Positions 1 through 9,343 of a stretch of 64,000 bases of DNA are shown here, one piece after another (position 1 is the first letter of the stretch; each line of letters opens with the position of its first letter). The stretch lies in NCBI RefSeq assembly GCF_029457495.1, contig NZ_CP120361.1, positions 3,302,001-3,366,000 on the forward strand, in the 5' to 3' direction. Position numbers and translations under genes: made by a program. This DNA is from Chelativorans sp. AA-79. GTDB taxonomy: Bacteria > Pseudomonadota > Alphaproteobacteria > Rhizobiales > Rhizobiaceae. The notes beneath the pieces are model-generated. The model saw nothing but the letters and a program-made list of their open reading frames with translations. It was not told the DNA's origin and did no database searches.

Positions 1-1136
1 TGGTCATCCATTCCCGGCGCACCGAGCGGGCCATCGCGCTCGACCCGATGCTGGCAGCGCCGGAGGCCTACATGGACGGCGAGATGGACTTCATCGAGGG
101 GGATCCACTGGCCCTGATGAAGGTCACCTATGAGAATTTCGAGCGCGGCGGCACGGAAGCCCTGGCCATGAAATTCGGCGAAGGGATCCGCTATCTCTTC
201 CGCCGCCTGCACCAGTTCAACCCGGCCGGACGCTCCAAGCGCAACGTGGCGCGCCACTACGACCTCTCGGGCGAGATGTACAAGCTCTTCCTCGACGAGG
301 ACATGCAGTATTCCTGCGCCTATTACCCCGATCCGGATATTTCTCTGGAGGAGGCTCAGAAGCTCAAGAAGCGCCACATCATGGCCAAGCTCGCATTGAA
401 GCCCGGCCAGAAGGTGCTCGACATAGGCTCCGGCTGGGGCGGCCTCGGTCTCGACATCGCCCGCCAGTTCGATACCAATGTGCTCGGCGTGACATTGTCG
501 GAAGAGCAGCATGCGGTGTCCCAACGGCGCGCGAAGGAGACGGGGCTTTCCGACAGGGCGCGCTTCGAGATCGTCGACTACCGGGCGCTCAAGGGCCCCT
601 TCGACCGCATCGTCTCCGTCGGTATGTTCGAGCATGTGGGCATCAATCACTACCGCACCTTCTTCAACAAGTGCGCCCAGCTTCTCGACGACAATGGCGT
701 GATGCTGCTCCATACGATCGGCCGCACCTCCGGCCCGTCGGTCACCAACGCCTTTATCCGCAAATACATTTTCCCGGGCGGCTACATCCCCGCTCTGTCG
801 GAGATCGTGCCTGCCGTCGAGAAGGCCGGTCTCATCATCACCGATATCGAGATCCTCAGACTGCACTATGCCGAGACGCTGAAGGCCTGGCGCGAGCGCT
901 TCATGGCCAACCGCGACAAGGCGGTCGCGATCTATGACGAGCGATTCGCGCGCATGTGGGAGTTCTACCTCGCAGGGTCCGAAGCCTCGTTCCGCTGGCA
1001 GGACATGGTCAATTTCCAGATCCAGATCACCAAGCGCCGCGATGCGCTGCCGGTGACGCGCGACTATATCGGCGAGGTCGAAAGACGGATCGGCGCGCCC
1101 GGCGGCGGAACTGCCTTTCCCGACGCGGCGGAGTAG
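1..1136 (+). CDS. cfa: cyclopropane-fatty-acyl-phospholipid synthase, 5' truncated by window edge
   Basis: SAM-dependent enzyme that adds a methylene bridge to cis double bonds of membrane phospholipid acyl chains. The frame is open from base 3 without a start, so the first part of the gene lies outside the window; the first internal ATG at 48 is not the true start. Visible are the family signature YSCAYY near the N-terminal third, the SAM-binding motif I VLDIGSGWGGLGLD, the GMFEHVG motif and FPGGYIPAL. About 378 residues are present, against roughly 400 to 420 for the family, so only a short N-terminal piece is missing. It stands alone; dnaB begins about 220 bases downstream. The assignment is firm, though some family members act as other fatty-acyl or mycolate-type methyltransferases. 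Confidence 0.93.
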   Translation, partial: VIHSRRTERAIALDPMLAAPEAYMDGEMDFIEGDPLALMKVTYENFERGGTEALAMKFGEGIRYLFRRLHQFNPAGRSKRNVARHYDLSGEMYKLFLDEDMQYSCAYYPDPDISLEEAQKLKKRHIMAKLALKPGQKVLDIGSGWGGLGLDIARQFDTNVLGVTLSEEQHAVSQRRAKETGLSDRARFEIVDYRALKGPFDRIVSVGMFEHVGINHYRTFFNKCAQLLDDNGVMLLHTIGRTSGPSVTNAFIRKYIFPGGYIPALSEIVPAVEKAGLIITDIEILRLHYAETLKAWRERFMANRDKAVAIYDERFARMWEFYLAGSEASFRWQDMVNFQIQITKRRDALPVTRDYIGEVERRIGAPGGGTAFPDAAE

Positions 1137-1354
1137 GAATATAATCCACCGGGATCGTGATTCGCTGTCAACCGCGAAAGGGGCCGGAAAGCCCTTTTCG
1201 CGGTGTCGATTGCATTGGATGTGGATATCGTGCGCTTTGGCCCGATCGTGATGAAGCTGGCTTACAAGACGGGCGCCGAGGGTTTAGGACCGGGCTGGGG
1301 GGCGCCGGATCATGTCTGCTGGTTCCGGGCGCCATCAACTGACATGGGAACCAG

Positions 1355-2845
1355 ATGGCCGACGCAGTCCGCAAGCTGAACTCGCCGGAGACGCCGCTTT
1401 ATCGGGAAGCTCCAAACAATATCGAGGCCGAGCAGGCCCTGCTGGGAGCGATCCTGGTCAACAACGACGCCTTCTACCGCGTCTCCGATTTCCTGAAGCC
1501 GAATCACTTCTACGAACCGCTCCACCGCAGGATCTACGAGGTGGCCGCCGAGTTCATCCGTATGGGCAAGATCGCGAGCCCGATCACGATCAAGACCTTC
1601 CTGCCGGCAGAGGAGAAGGTGGGCGAGCTCACGGTGGCGCAGTATCTGGCGCGGCTCGCGGCGGAAGCCGTCACCATCATCAACGCCGCCGATTACGGCC
1701 GCGCGATCTACGACCTCGCCGTCCGCCGCGCGCTGATCACGGTCGGCGAGGACATGGTCAACATCGCCTATGACGCACCGGTCGACATGGCACCCCAGGC
1801 GCAGATCGAGGATGCGGAGCGGCGCCTCTTCGAGCTGGCGGAGACCGGCCGCTATGATGGCGGCTTCGAGAGCTTCGGCGATGCCACCAAGACGGCCATC
1901 GACATGGCCAACGCCGCCTTCATGCGCGACGGCGGTCTCTCCGGCATCTCCGCGGGCCTGCGCGACCTGGACCGGCGCATGGGCGGCCTGCAGCCGTCGG
2001 ATCTCATCATCCTCGCCGGTCGTCCCGGCATGGGCAAGACCTCGCTCGCCACCAATATCGCCTTCAACATCGCCGCGGCCTACGAACCTGCCCAGCAGGC
2101 AGACGGCTCCTTCAAGGCGGCCAATGGCGGCGTTGTGGGCTTCTTCTCGCTCGAAATGTCGTCCGAGCAGCTCGCCACGCGTATCATCTCCGAGCAGACC
2201 GAAATCCCCTCCTCCAAGATCCGCCGCGGCGAGATCACCGAGGCCGAGTTCGAGAAGCTGGTCGGCTGCGCGCAGATGATGCAGAAGATCCCGCTCTTCA
2301 TCGACCAGACGGGCGGCATCTCCATCGCCCAGCTCGCCGCGCGCGCCAGGCGCCTGAAACGCCAGCGCGGCCTCGACGTTATCGTCATCGACTATGTGCA
2401 GCTCATGCAGGGCTCCTCGGCCAAATCGCAGCAGAACCGCGTGCAGGAGATCACCGAGATCACCACCGGCCTCAAGGCGCTCGCCAAGGAACTCGGCACG
2501 CCGATCATTGCGCTCTCGCAGCTCTCGCGCCAGGTGGAAAACCGCGACGACAAACGCCCGCAACTGTCGGACCTGCGCGAATCGGGCTCGATCGAGCAAG
2601 ACGCCGACGTGGTTCTCTTCGTCTACCGCGAGGAATATTATCTCAAGAACCGCGAACCGAAGCCGGGCACCGAGGAATATCTGAAGTGGGAGACGGAGAT
2701 GAACGAGGCGCGCGGCAAGGCCGAGGTCATCATCGCCAAGCAGCGCCACGGCCCCACGGGCACCGTGGCCCTCGGCTTCCAGGGCGAGTTCACTCGCTTC
2801 TTCGATCTGGCGGAGGATTCGCACCTGCCGGAGCGTTTCGAGTAG
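1355..2845 (+). CDS. dnaB: replicative DNA helicase DnaB
   Basis: Hexameric 5'-3' helicase that unwinds the replication fork. The 496-residue protein has the N-terminal DnaB helical domain (about 25-125, EAEQALLGAILVNND), then the RecA-like ATPase with Walker A GRPGMGKTS near residue 222, Walker B LDVIVIDYVQLM, and the DnaB motif RESGSIEQDADVV. The length is normal and there is no intein, although dnaB is a frequent intein site. The start ATG at 1355 opens the conserved N-terminus. The alanine racemase gene starts one base after the stop, so the two are probably co-transcribed. Identification is secure. Confidence 0.98.
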   Translation: MADAVRKLNSPETPLYREAPNNIEAEQALLGAILVNNDAFYRVSDFLKPNHFYEPLHRRIYEVAAEFIRMGKIASPITIKTFLPAEEKVGELTVAQYLARLAAEAVTIINAADYGRAIYDLAVRRALITVGEDMVNIAYDAPVDMAPQAQIEDAERRLFELAETGRYDGGFESFGDATKTAIDMANAAFMRDGGLSGISAGLRDLDRRMGGLQPSDLIILAGRPGMGKTSLATNIAFNIAAAYEPAQQADGSFKAANGGVVGFFSLEMSSEQLATRIISEQTEIPSSKIRRGEITEAEFEKLVGCAQMMQKIPLFIDQTGGISIAQLAARARRLKRQRGLDVIVIDYVQLMQGSSAKSQQNRVQEITEITTGLKALAKELGTPIIALSQLSRQVENRDDKRPQLSDLRESGSIEQDADVVLFVYREEYYLKNREPKPGTEEYLKWETEMNEARGKAEVIIAKQRHGPTGTVALGFQGEFTRFFDLAEDSHLPERFE

Positions 2846-2846
2846 C

Positions 2847-4007
2847 GTGGCATATCCCCCGCCCAGAACCGACAGCGGTCCCCCGCCCCATCTGGCGGGC
2901 GGTCGGCTGACGATCGATCTCGATGCGCTTACGGCGAACTATCGGCTGCTCGCGCAGCGCTCCGCGCCGGCTGAGGCATCCGCCGTGCTGAAGGCCGATG
3001 CCTACGGCCTCGGACTCGCCCCGGCGGCGTGGGCCCTCTGGGCGGCGGGGTGCCGGCGCTTCTTCGTGGCGCTGCCGCATGAGGGCGTGGCGCTACGCGC
3101 GGTGCTGGCCGAAGCGGAGATCTTCGTGCTTGCCGGCCTCTTCGCGGTGGAGGCGGCAGCTGCCTATCGCGAGGCGCGACTGATCCCGGTCCTCAACTCC
3201 CAGAGCGATCTCTCGCTCTGGGAGGCCCATGGCTGGGACGACGAGCGTCCCCGCCCGTGCGCCGTCCATGTGGATACGGGCATGAACCGGCTCGGCCTGA
3301 CGCCGGAAAGGGCGCGGGCGCTTGCGGAGGAGAACGCGCTCACCGGCGCGCTCACCCCCATCCTGGTCATGAGCCACCTTGCCTGCGCGGACACGCCCGG
3401 GCACCCGCTGAACCGCCGGCAACTGGAATCATTTCAGTCGGTTAGGGCACTTTTCCCACAAAGCGAATCAAGTCTCTGCAACTCGGCCGGCATTTTTCTC
3501 GGCGGCGATTTCCTCTGCGACGTCACCCGACCGGGCATCGCGCTCTATGGCGGGACGCCCGTGACCGGCGCTGCAAATCCGATGCGCGTGGTAGCGACGG
3601 CCGAGACGCGCGTGGTGCAGGTGCGCCGGGCGATGGCCGGGGAAACGGCAAGCTATGGCGCCACGCCGCTCCAGCGGGACAGCATCATCGCCGTCTGTTC
3701 CACCGGCTATGCGGACGGCTATCACCGTGCCGCCTCCGGCGCAGGCGTTCCGCTCAGGCAGACGGCAGCCAAGGGCTTCATCCACGGGCAGAGGGTTCCC
3801 GTGCTCGGCCGCGTGACGATGGATCTCACGCTCTTCGACGTGACCGAACTCGGCCCCGATGCGGTGACCGTGGGCGACCACATCGAGCTCTTCGGGCCGA
3901 ACATGCCGATCGACGAAGTGGCCGAAGGCGCGGGAACGGTTTCCTACGAGCTGCTGACGTCGCTCGGGCGGCGGTATCATCGGGACTATGTGGGAGGGGA
4001 GTCGTGA
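2847..4007 (+). CDS. alr: alanine racemase
   Basis: PLP enzyme that interconverts L- and D-alanine for peptidoglycan. The PLP lysine sits in VLKADAYG at about residue 49 and the catalytic tyrosine in ASYGATP at about 270, with the usual N-terminal TIM barrel and C-terminal beta domain; 386 residues is normal. The start is GTG (MAYPPP), one base after the dnaB stop, indicating translational coupling. Alr beside dnaB is a common alphaproteobacterial order. It is a biosynthetic type rather than the catabolic dadX because no dadA is nearby (inference). Confidence 0.95.
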   Translation: MAYPPPRTDSGPPPHLAGGRLTIDLDALTANYRLLAQRSAPAEASAVLKADAYGLGLAPAAWALWAAGCRRFFVALPHEGVALRAVLAEAEIFVLAGLFAVEAAAAYREARLIPVLNSQSDLSLWEAHGWDDERPRPCAVHVDTGMNRLGLTPERARALAEENALTGALTPILVMSHLACADTPGHPLNRRQLESFQSVRALFPQSESSLCNSAGIFLGGDFLCDVTRPGIALYGGTPVTGAANPMRVVATAETRVVQVRRAMAGETASYGATPLQRDSIIAVCSTGYADGYHRAASGAGVPLRQTAAKGFIHGQRVPVLGRVTMDLTLFDVTELGPDAVTVGDHIELFGPNMPIDEVAEGAGTVSYELLTSLGRRYHRDYVGGES

Positions 4008-4087
4008 CGGTCATGCTGGTAAGCCGCGCTCCGCACGCCCCCCTCTGGGGCGAGACGGGCGCATCTCGCAGAGAGGTCATCGGCTGA

Positions 4088-5476
4088 ATGGCCAAGCCCC
4101 GCATCCAGTTCGTCTGCCAGAATTGCGGCACGGTGCACGCGCGCTGGGCGGGCAAATGCGACGGCTGCGGCGAGTGGAACACGCTCGTGGAAGAAGGCAC
4201 GGTGAGCGGCATCGGCGCCGGGCCGCAGTCGCTTCGCAAGGCTCGGCCCGGGCGGCCCGTGGCCCTCACCACCCTTTCGGGTGACATCGAGGATGCGCCG
4301 CGTATCGTCACCGGCATCGGCGAACTCGACCGGGCGACCGGCGGCGGCTTCGTGCGAGGCTCCGCCCTGCTCGTCGGAGGGGACCCCGGCATCGGCAAGT
4401 CGACGCTGCTCACCCAGGCGGCGGCCGCACTCGCTTCAAGAGGCCACCGCATCGTCTATGTCTCGGGCGAGGAAGCCGTCGCGCAGATCCGGCTGCGCGC
4501 GCAGCGCCTGGGCGTGGCGGAGACCGCGGTGGAGCTTGCCGCCGAAACCAATGTGGAGAATATCCTCGCCACCATCGAGGACGGCAGGCGGCCCGACCTC
4601 GTGATCCTCGATTCCATTCAGACACTGTGGACGGATATGGTGGAATCCGCACCGGGCACCGTGACCCAGGTGCGCGCGGCGGCGCAGGCGATGATTCGCT
4701 ATGCGAAATCCACGGGCGCGGCCATCGTGCTGGTCGGCCATGTGACCAAGGAGGGCCAGATCGCCGGGCCGCGCGTGGTGGAGCACATGGTGGACGGCGT
4801 GCTCTACTTCGAGGGCGAAGGCGGGCACCACTACCGGATCTTGCGGACGGTGAAGAACCGCTTCGGCCCGACCGACGAAATCGGCGTGTTCGAGATGGGC
4901 GACCGGGGCCTGCGGGAGGTGTCCAATCCGTCCGAGCTTTTCCTCGGCGAGCGAAGCGCTGCGGCGCCCGGCGCCGCGGTCTTCGCGGGCATGGAGGGGA
5001 CCCGGCCGGTCCTCGTGGAGATCCAGGCTCTGGTCGCGTCCTCCTCGCTCGGCACCCCGCGGCGCGCGGTGGTCGGGTGGGACGGAGCCCGGCTCTCCAT
5101 GGTGCTTGCCGTGCTCGAAGCCCATTGCGGCGTGCGCTTTTCCACAAACGATGTGTATCTCAACGTCGCCGGCGGCTACCGCATCTCCGAGCCTGCGGCC
5201 GACCTTGCCGTGGCGGCTGCGCTGGTGTCCTCCCTCACCGGGCTTGCCCTGCCCCCCGATTGCGTCTATTTCGGCGAAATCAGCCTCTCGGGCGCGGTCC
5301 GCCCGGTTGCGCATGCGGCAAGCCGGCTGAAGGAAGCCGAGAAGTTGGGCTTCGCACGGGCCGTCATGCCGCCGGCCAACGAGGATCTGGGTGCCGGCAT
5401 CGCCGCCGATGCGTTCAGGCCCGAGGGACTGGCGGATCTCGTCGCCCGCATAGCGGGGTCGCGGGTACCGGAATAA
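4088..5476 (+). CDS. radA: DNA repair protein RadA (Sms)
   Basis: Branch-migration helicase acting with RecA in recombination repair. The 462-residue protein has the N-terminal C4 zinc finger (Cys10, Cys13, Cys24, Cys27), a RecA-like ATPase with Walker A GGDPGIGKST near residue 98, the RadA-specific KNRFGPTDEIGVFEM motif, and a C-terminal Lon-protease-like domain (AGGYRISEPAADLAVA). All diagnostic motifs are intact. It lies 80 bases after alr and upstream of cvpA and purF in the same direction, the conserved Rhizobiales order. Confidence 0.97.
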   Translation: MAKPRIQFVCQNCGTVHARWAGKCDGCGEWNTLVEEGTVSGIGAGPQSLRKARPGRPVALTTLSGDIEDAPRIVTGIGELDRATGGGFVRGSALLVGGDPGIGKSTLLTQAAAALASRGHRIVYVSGEEAVAQIRLRAQRLGVAETAVELAAETNVENILATIEDGRRPDLVILDSIQTLWTDMVESAPGTVTQVRAAAQAMIRYAKSTGAAIVLVGHVTKEGQIAGPRVVEHMVDGVLYFEGEGGHHYRILRTVKNRFGPTDEIGVFEMGDRGLREVSNPSELFLGERSAAAPGAAVFAGMEGTRPVLVEIQALVASSSLGTPRRAVVGWDGARLSMVLAVLEAHCGVRFSTNDVYLNVAGGYRISEPAADLAVAAALVSSLTGLALPPDCVYFGEISLSGAVRPVAHAASRLKEAEKLGFARAVMPPANEDLGAGIAADAFRPEGLADLVARIAGSRVPE

Positions 5477-5544
5477 AGGAATGGCCAAAGGCCGCGACAG
5501 GAGCGTATAGGAATATCCTGGCGTGAAGAAAAACTGGGGTACAG

Positions 5545-6120
5545 ATGCCAATCACGCTGCTTGACGGCATTCTCGTGGGCTTCACGCTCGTATCGGCCAT
5601 GCTGGCCATGGTGCGCGGCTTCTCGCGCGAGATCCTCTCCATCGCCTCCTGGGTTCTGGCGGCCATCGCGGCTTATTTCCTCTACCCGGTGGTGTTGCCC
5701 TATGTAACACCCTATATAGACAACGCGACGCTCGCCGTCGTCGCGGCTGCGGCAGCGGTGTTCTTCGTGGCCCTGATCGTGGTAACGATCATCACCATGA
5801 AGATCGCCGACTTCATCGTGGATTCGCGAATCGGCGCGCTGGACCGTACGCTGGGCTTTCTTTACGGCGCCGCGCGCGGTGTCCTGGTGGTCGCGGTGGC
5901 CCTTCTGTTCCTCAACTGGTTGCTTGGATCGAACCCGCCGACCTGGATCACCGAAGCGAAATCGCGGCCGTTGCTGGAGGCTGTGGGCACCTGGCTGCAG
6001 GGCCTGCTGCCGGCGGATCCCGAGACGGCGATTTTCGACCGGCTCTCGCCCGATGCGGCGATCCCGGAGAGCGGATCGCCCCAGCCGGGCGCGGCGGGCG
6101 AGCCAGGAACGAACAACTGA
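5545..6120 (+). CDS. cvpA: CvpA family inner membrane protein
   Basis: A 191-residue membrane protein with four predicted hydrophobic segments in the first 130 residues and the family N-terminus LLDGILVGFTLVSAMLAMVRGFSRE. The C-terminal 50 residues are polar and proline/glycine rich. CvpA is known as the colicin V production protein and is linked to envelope homeostasis; its molecular activity is unclear. As in many Proteobacteria it lies directly before purF, here with a 10 to 50 base gap depending on the purF start. Confidence 0.9.
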   Translation: MPITLLDGILVGFTLVSAMLAMVRGFSREILSIASWVLAAIAAYFLYPVVLPYVTPYIDNATLAVVAAAAAVFFVALIVVTIITMKIADFIVDSRIGALDRTLGFLYGAARGVLVVAVALLFLNWLLGSNPPTWITEAKSRPLLEAVGTWLQGLLPADPETAIFDRLSPDAAIPESGSPQPGAAGEPGTNN

Positions 6121-6171
6121 CGGCCTGAGATGGCCGCCAACGGAACCGACGGAAAAACGGGGCGGCCAGCG

Positions 6172-7644
6172 ATGGCGGAAGTTGAGAATTTGCCTCTGAT
6201 GGGCGAAGCCGACGATCATTTCCACGACGAATGCGGCGTGTTCGGTATTTTCGGACGCCAGGATGCCGCCGCGATCGCCACGCTGGGGCTGCATGCGCTC
6301 CAGCACCGCGGCCAGGAGGCGGCCGGCATCGTCTCCTTCGACGGCAGCCAGTTCCATGTGGAGCGGCATATCGGCCTCATCGGCGACACCTTCACCAAGC
6401 CGGCGGTGCTCGAACGGCTGAAAGGTTCGCGCGCCATCGGCCACACGCGATACTCCACCACCGGCGGCTCGGGCCTTCGCAATGTCCAGCCCTTCTTCGC
6501 CGAGCTTGCCGATGGCGGGCTGGCGCTCGCCCACAACGGCAACATCACCAATGCAATGACCGTGCAGCGGCGCCTGCAGAAACAGGGCGCCATCTTCTCC
6601 TCCACCTCCGATACCGAGACGATCCTCCATCTCGTCGCCTCCAGCAAGGAAAACAACCTCAACGCGCGCTTCATCGACGCGGTGCGCCAGCTTGAAGGCG
6701 CTTTTTCGCTGGTGGCGCTCACCTCCAAGAAAATGATCGGCTGCCGGGATCCGCTGGGCATTCGCCCCCTCGTGCTGGGTGATCTCGACGGCTCCTACAT
6801 TCTCGCCTCGGAGACCTGCGCGCTCGACATCATCGGCGCGCGCTTCGTGCGCGACCTTGATGCCGGCGAGATGGTGGTCGTCACCGAGCAGGGCATCGAG
6901 AGCCATTTTCCCTTCGAGCCCGTACGCCAGCGCTTCTGCATCTTCGAATATGTCTATTTCGCTCGCCCCGATTCTTCGGTCGAGGGCCGCAACGTCTACG
7001 AGGTGCGCAAGCGCATCGGCGCGGAGCTCGCCCGGGAAAGCCCCGTCGAGGCCGATATCGTGATTCCCGTACCGGACTCCGGCACGCCGGCAGCCATCGG
7101 CTTCTCCCAGGAAGCGGGCATCCCCTTCGAGCTTGGCATCATCCGCAACCACTATGTGGGCCGAACCTTCATCCAGCCCACCGACGCGATCCGGCACATG
7201 GGCGTGAAGCTGAAGCACAACGCCAACCGCCGCTCGATCGAGGGCAAGCGCGTGGTGCTGGTGGACGATTCCATCGTGCGCGGCACGACCAGCCAGAAGA
7301 TCGTGCAGATGGTGCGCGAAGCGGGTGCGAAGGAGGTGCATATGCGCATCGCCTCTCCGCCCACCCGCGCCTCCTGCTTCTATGGCGTCGACACGCCGCA
7401 GACGGCGAAGCTGCTCGCCTCGCGCATGTCGATCGAGGAGATGGCGGATTTCATCCGTGTCGATTCTCTCGGCTTCCTGTCCATCAACGGGCTCTACAGG
7501 GCCGTGGGCGAAGCTCAGCGCGACGATGCGGCGCCGCAATTCTGCGATGCCTGCTTCACCACCGAATATCCCACGCAGCTCACCGATCAGCACGGCACCG
7601 ACAATGTGCGCCAGCTCTCGTTGCTGGCCGCCGGCGGGCAGTAG
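6172..7644 (+). CDS. purF: amidophosphoribosyltransferase
   Basis: First committed step of purine synthesis: PRPP plus glutamine gives phosphoribosylamine. The N-terminal glutamine amidotransferase nucleophile is the Cys in HDECGVFGIFG (Cys21 from the chosen start), preceded by a short propeptide as in the Bacillus type. Cysteines in CIFEYVYFARP, ASCFYGVD and FCDACF are placed like the 4Fe-4S ligands of that type. The PRPP loop is VVLVDDSIVRGTTS. An in-frame ATG at 6130 would add 14 low-conservation residues; 6172 is chosen because it leaves a propeptide of normal length. It ends just before an SDR gene. Confidence 0.96.
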   Translation: MAEVENLPLMGEADDHFHDECGVFGIFGRQDAAAIATLGLHALQHRGQEAAGIVSFDGSQFHVERHIGLIGDTFTKPAVLERLKGSRAIGHTRYSTTGGSGLRNVQPFFAELADGGLALAHNGNITNAMTVQRRLQKQGAIFSSTSDTETILHLVASSKENNLNARFIDAVRQLEGAFSLVALTSKKMIGCRDPLGIRPLVLGDLDGSYILASETCALDIIGARFVRDLDAGEMVVVTEQGIESHFPFEPVRQRFCIFEYVYFARPDSSVEGRNVYEVRKRIGAELARESPVEADIVIPVPDSGTPAAIGFSQEAGIPFELGIIRNHYVGRTFIQPTDAIRHMGVKLKHNANRRSIEGKRVVLVDDSIVRGTTSQKIVQMVREAGAKEVHMRIASPPTRASCFYGVDTPQTAKLLASRMSIEEMADFIRVDSLGFLSINGLYRAVGEAQRDDAAPQFCDACFTTEYPTQLTDQHGTDNVRQLSLLAAGGQ

Positions 7645-7672
7645 CCTCCCCTCACCCGGAACAAGGCAAGGC

Positions 7673-8419
7673 ATGACCGAACCTCTCGACCTTTCAGGCC
7701 GTATCGCGCTCGTGACCGGCGCTTCGCGCGGCATCGGCTATTTCCTGGCCAAAGGGCTGGCCGCCGCCGGCGCCCATGTGATCGCCGTCGCCCGCACTGT
7801 GGGTGGGCTCGAGGAACTGGACGACGAGATCAAGGCCCTCGGCGGGCAAGCCACGCTGGTGCCGCTCGACCTGACCGACATGGCCGGGATCGATCGCATG
7901 GGCGGGGCGATCCACGAGCGCTGGGGCAAGCTCGACGTGCTCGTCGCCAATGCCGGCATTCTCGGCGTGATCGCGCCCATCGGCCATGTGGAGGCCAAGA
8001 CCTTCGAGAAGGTGATGACCGTCAACATCACCTCCACATGGCGGCTCATCCGCTCGGTCGACCCGCTGCTGAGGGCCTCCGATGCCGGCCGGGCGATCGT
8101 CATGTCGTCTGGGGCGGCGCATTCGGCGCGTGCCTTCTGGGCCCCCTACGCGGCTTCCAAGGCGGCCGTCGAGGCGCTGGCGCGCTCCTGGGCGGACGAG
8201 ACCAGGAACATGCCGCTTCGCGTAAATGCCGTAAATCCGGGCGCCACGCGCACGGCGATGCGTGCACAGGCCATGCCGGGCGAGAATCCCGAGACCCTGC
8301 CCCACCCGCGCGAGGTGGCAGGGAAGATTCTGCCGCTCGCAAGCCCTTCCCTCACCGAAACCGGCCTCATCTATGATGTCCGGCTCGACCGCTTCACGCA
8401 TTACCGGATGCCGGAATAG
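7673..8419 (+). CDS. SDR family NAD(P)-dependent oxidoreductase
   Basis: Short-chain dehydrogenase/reductase of 248 residues. The nucleotide-binding motif TGASRGIG is at 15-22, the NAG-type motif is VANAGILG, and the catalytic Tyr159-x3-Lys163 is in PYAASKAAVE with a serine in VMSSGAAHSA. The start at 7673 lies 28 bases after purF, so co-transcription with purF is likely; in Rhizobiales an SDR often follows purF. The substrate cannot be deduced. The frame stays open far upstream inside purF, but the SDR fold begins at LSGRIALVTG, supporting the short start. Confidence 0.93.
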   Translation: MTEPLDLSGRIALVTGASRGIGYFLAKGLAAAGAHVIAVARTVGGLEELDDEIKALGGQATLVPLDLTDMAGIDRMGGAIHERWGKLDVLVANAGILGVIAPIGHVEAKTFEKVMTVNITSTWRLIRSVDPLLRASDAGRAIVMSSGAAHSARAFWAPYAASKAAVEALARSWADETRNMPLRVNAVNPGATRTAMRAQAMPGENPETLPHPREVAGKILPLASPSLTETGLIYDVRLDRFTHYRMPE

Positions 8420-8604
8420 GCCATCCCTTCACAGGCCGGATTGACCTTGCCCGCTCTTCCGTTACCCTTGCTACGTGCAACGGCCACGAGAAGCCGTATC
8501 CGGGAACGAAAACACTGGCCGTCGGTCACGCCCGTTTCACATAACCATACTGACGATGAAATCGTTCTTGCCGCAGGAGGACGCCCGGTGAGGAGAGGTG
8601 CGGA

Positions 8605-9321
8605 ATGCTGATGGCCCTTGCGCTCCTGTGCGCGATCATCGCCCTTTGGTTCGCGGTCGGGATCTATTCCGTGCTGCGGCTCGGGATCAGCCTGCAGCAG
8701 GGGATGCTCTACGCTCCCTTCAAGGCCTTTTTCCGCATCGAAGACAGGCGGCTGCGGAACGCGCGCGCCGCGCAGCCTCCCGTCATCTATGCGGTCTGGC
8801 ACCGATCACGGATCGAGCCGGCCCTGATGCTCTGCCTGCTGCCTCCCGACACGCTGCACATTCTCGATGAAGCCTCGGCCCGCAGTTTCTGGCTGGATCC
8901 CTGGCGCGCATTGGCGCGCACGATCATTTTCAACGCGCATCATGTCTTCGTCAGCCGCCGTCTTGCGCGCCGGCTGAGGGCCGGCGGGCGCCTCGCGGTC
9001 TATCTGCCGGATGACGTCTCGCCGGATTCCAAGTCCTTCCGGCTGTTCCGCGCGATCGCGCGCATCGCCTCCAATGCGGACGCGCGGATCGTGCCCATCC
9101 ATGTGGAGGGTGCTGTGCGCTCGCCCTTCTCGCTCTCACCGGGCGAGGCCGCGCGCCTCGCGCCGAAATTCCGGATCACGGCGCTCGAACCCATGACCGT
9201 TCCGCAGATGGTGGCTCTTGCCGATGGCGAGAAGCCGATGGGAGCGAACGCCTTCTTCGACCGCATGCTCGCCGTGCGCAGCCAAACGGCTTCCAGGGCG
9301 GAAACGCATGAACCTGCCTGA
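8605..9321 (+). CDS. membrane-anchored lysophospholipid acyltransferase-like protein (Aas/PlsC type)
   Basis: A 238-residue protein with one N-terminal membrane segment (about 1-25) and a PlsC-like acyltransferase domain similar in order to the N-terminal domain of E. coli Aas (FKAFFRI, then VWHRSRIEPALML, then ARIVPIHVEGA). The usual HX4D motif reads HRSRIE (H-x4-E), and the usual FPEGR block reads YLPDDVS, so two catalytic or substrate motifs are altered. It might acylate lysophospholipids, or have diverged or lost activity. The start follows a good ribosome site GGAGAGG. The convergent neighbours are the phosphatidylserine synthase and decarboxylase genes, consistent with membrane lipid work. 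Confidence 0.72.
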   Translation: MLMALALLCAIIALWFAVGIYSVLRLGISLQQGMLYAPFKAFFRIEDRRLRNARAAQPPVIYAVWHRSRIEPALMLCLLPPDTLHILDEASARSFWLDPWRALARTIIFNAHHVFVSRRLARRLRAGGRLAVYLPDDVSPDSKSFRLFRAIARIASNADARIVPIHVEGAVRSPFSLSPGEAARLAPKFRITALEPMTVPQMVALADGEKPMGANAFFDRMLAVRSQTASRAETHEPA

Positions 9322-9343
9322 TCGGCCGCCGGCGGCGGCATCT

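Noticed and set aside
5266..7734. Long open frame on the minus strand (over 800 codons) opposite radA, cvpA and purF
   Set aside because: It is antisense to genes with full family motifs; long antisense frames are expected in DNA of this GC content, and the translation has no recognisable domain.
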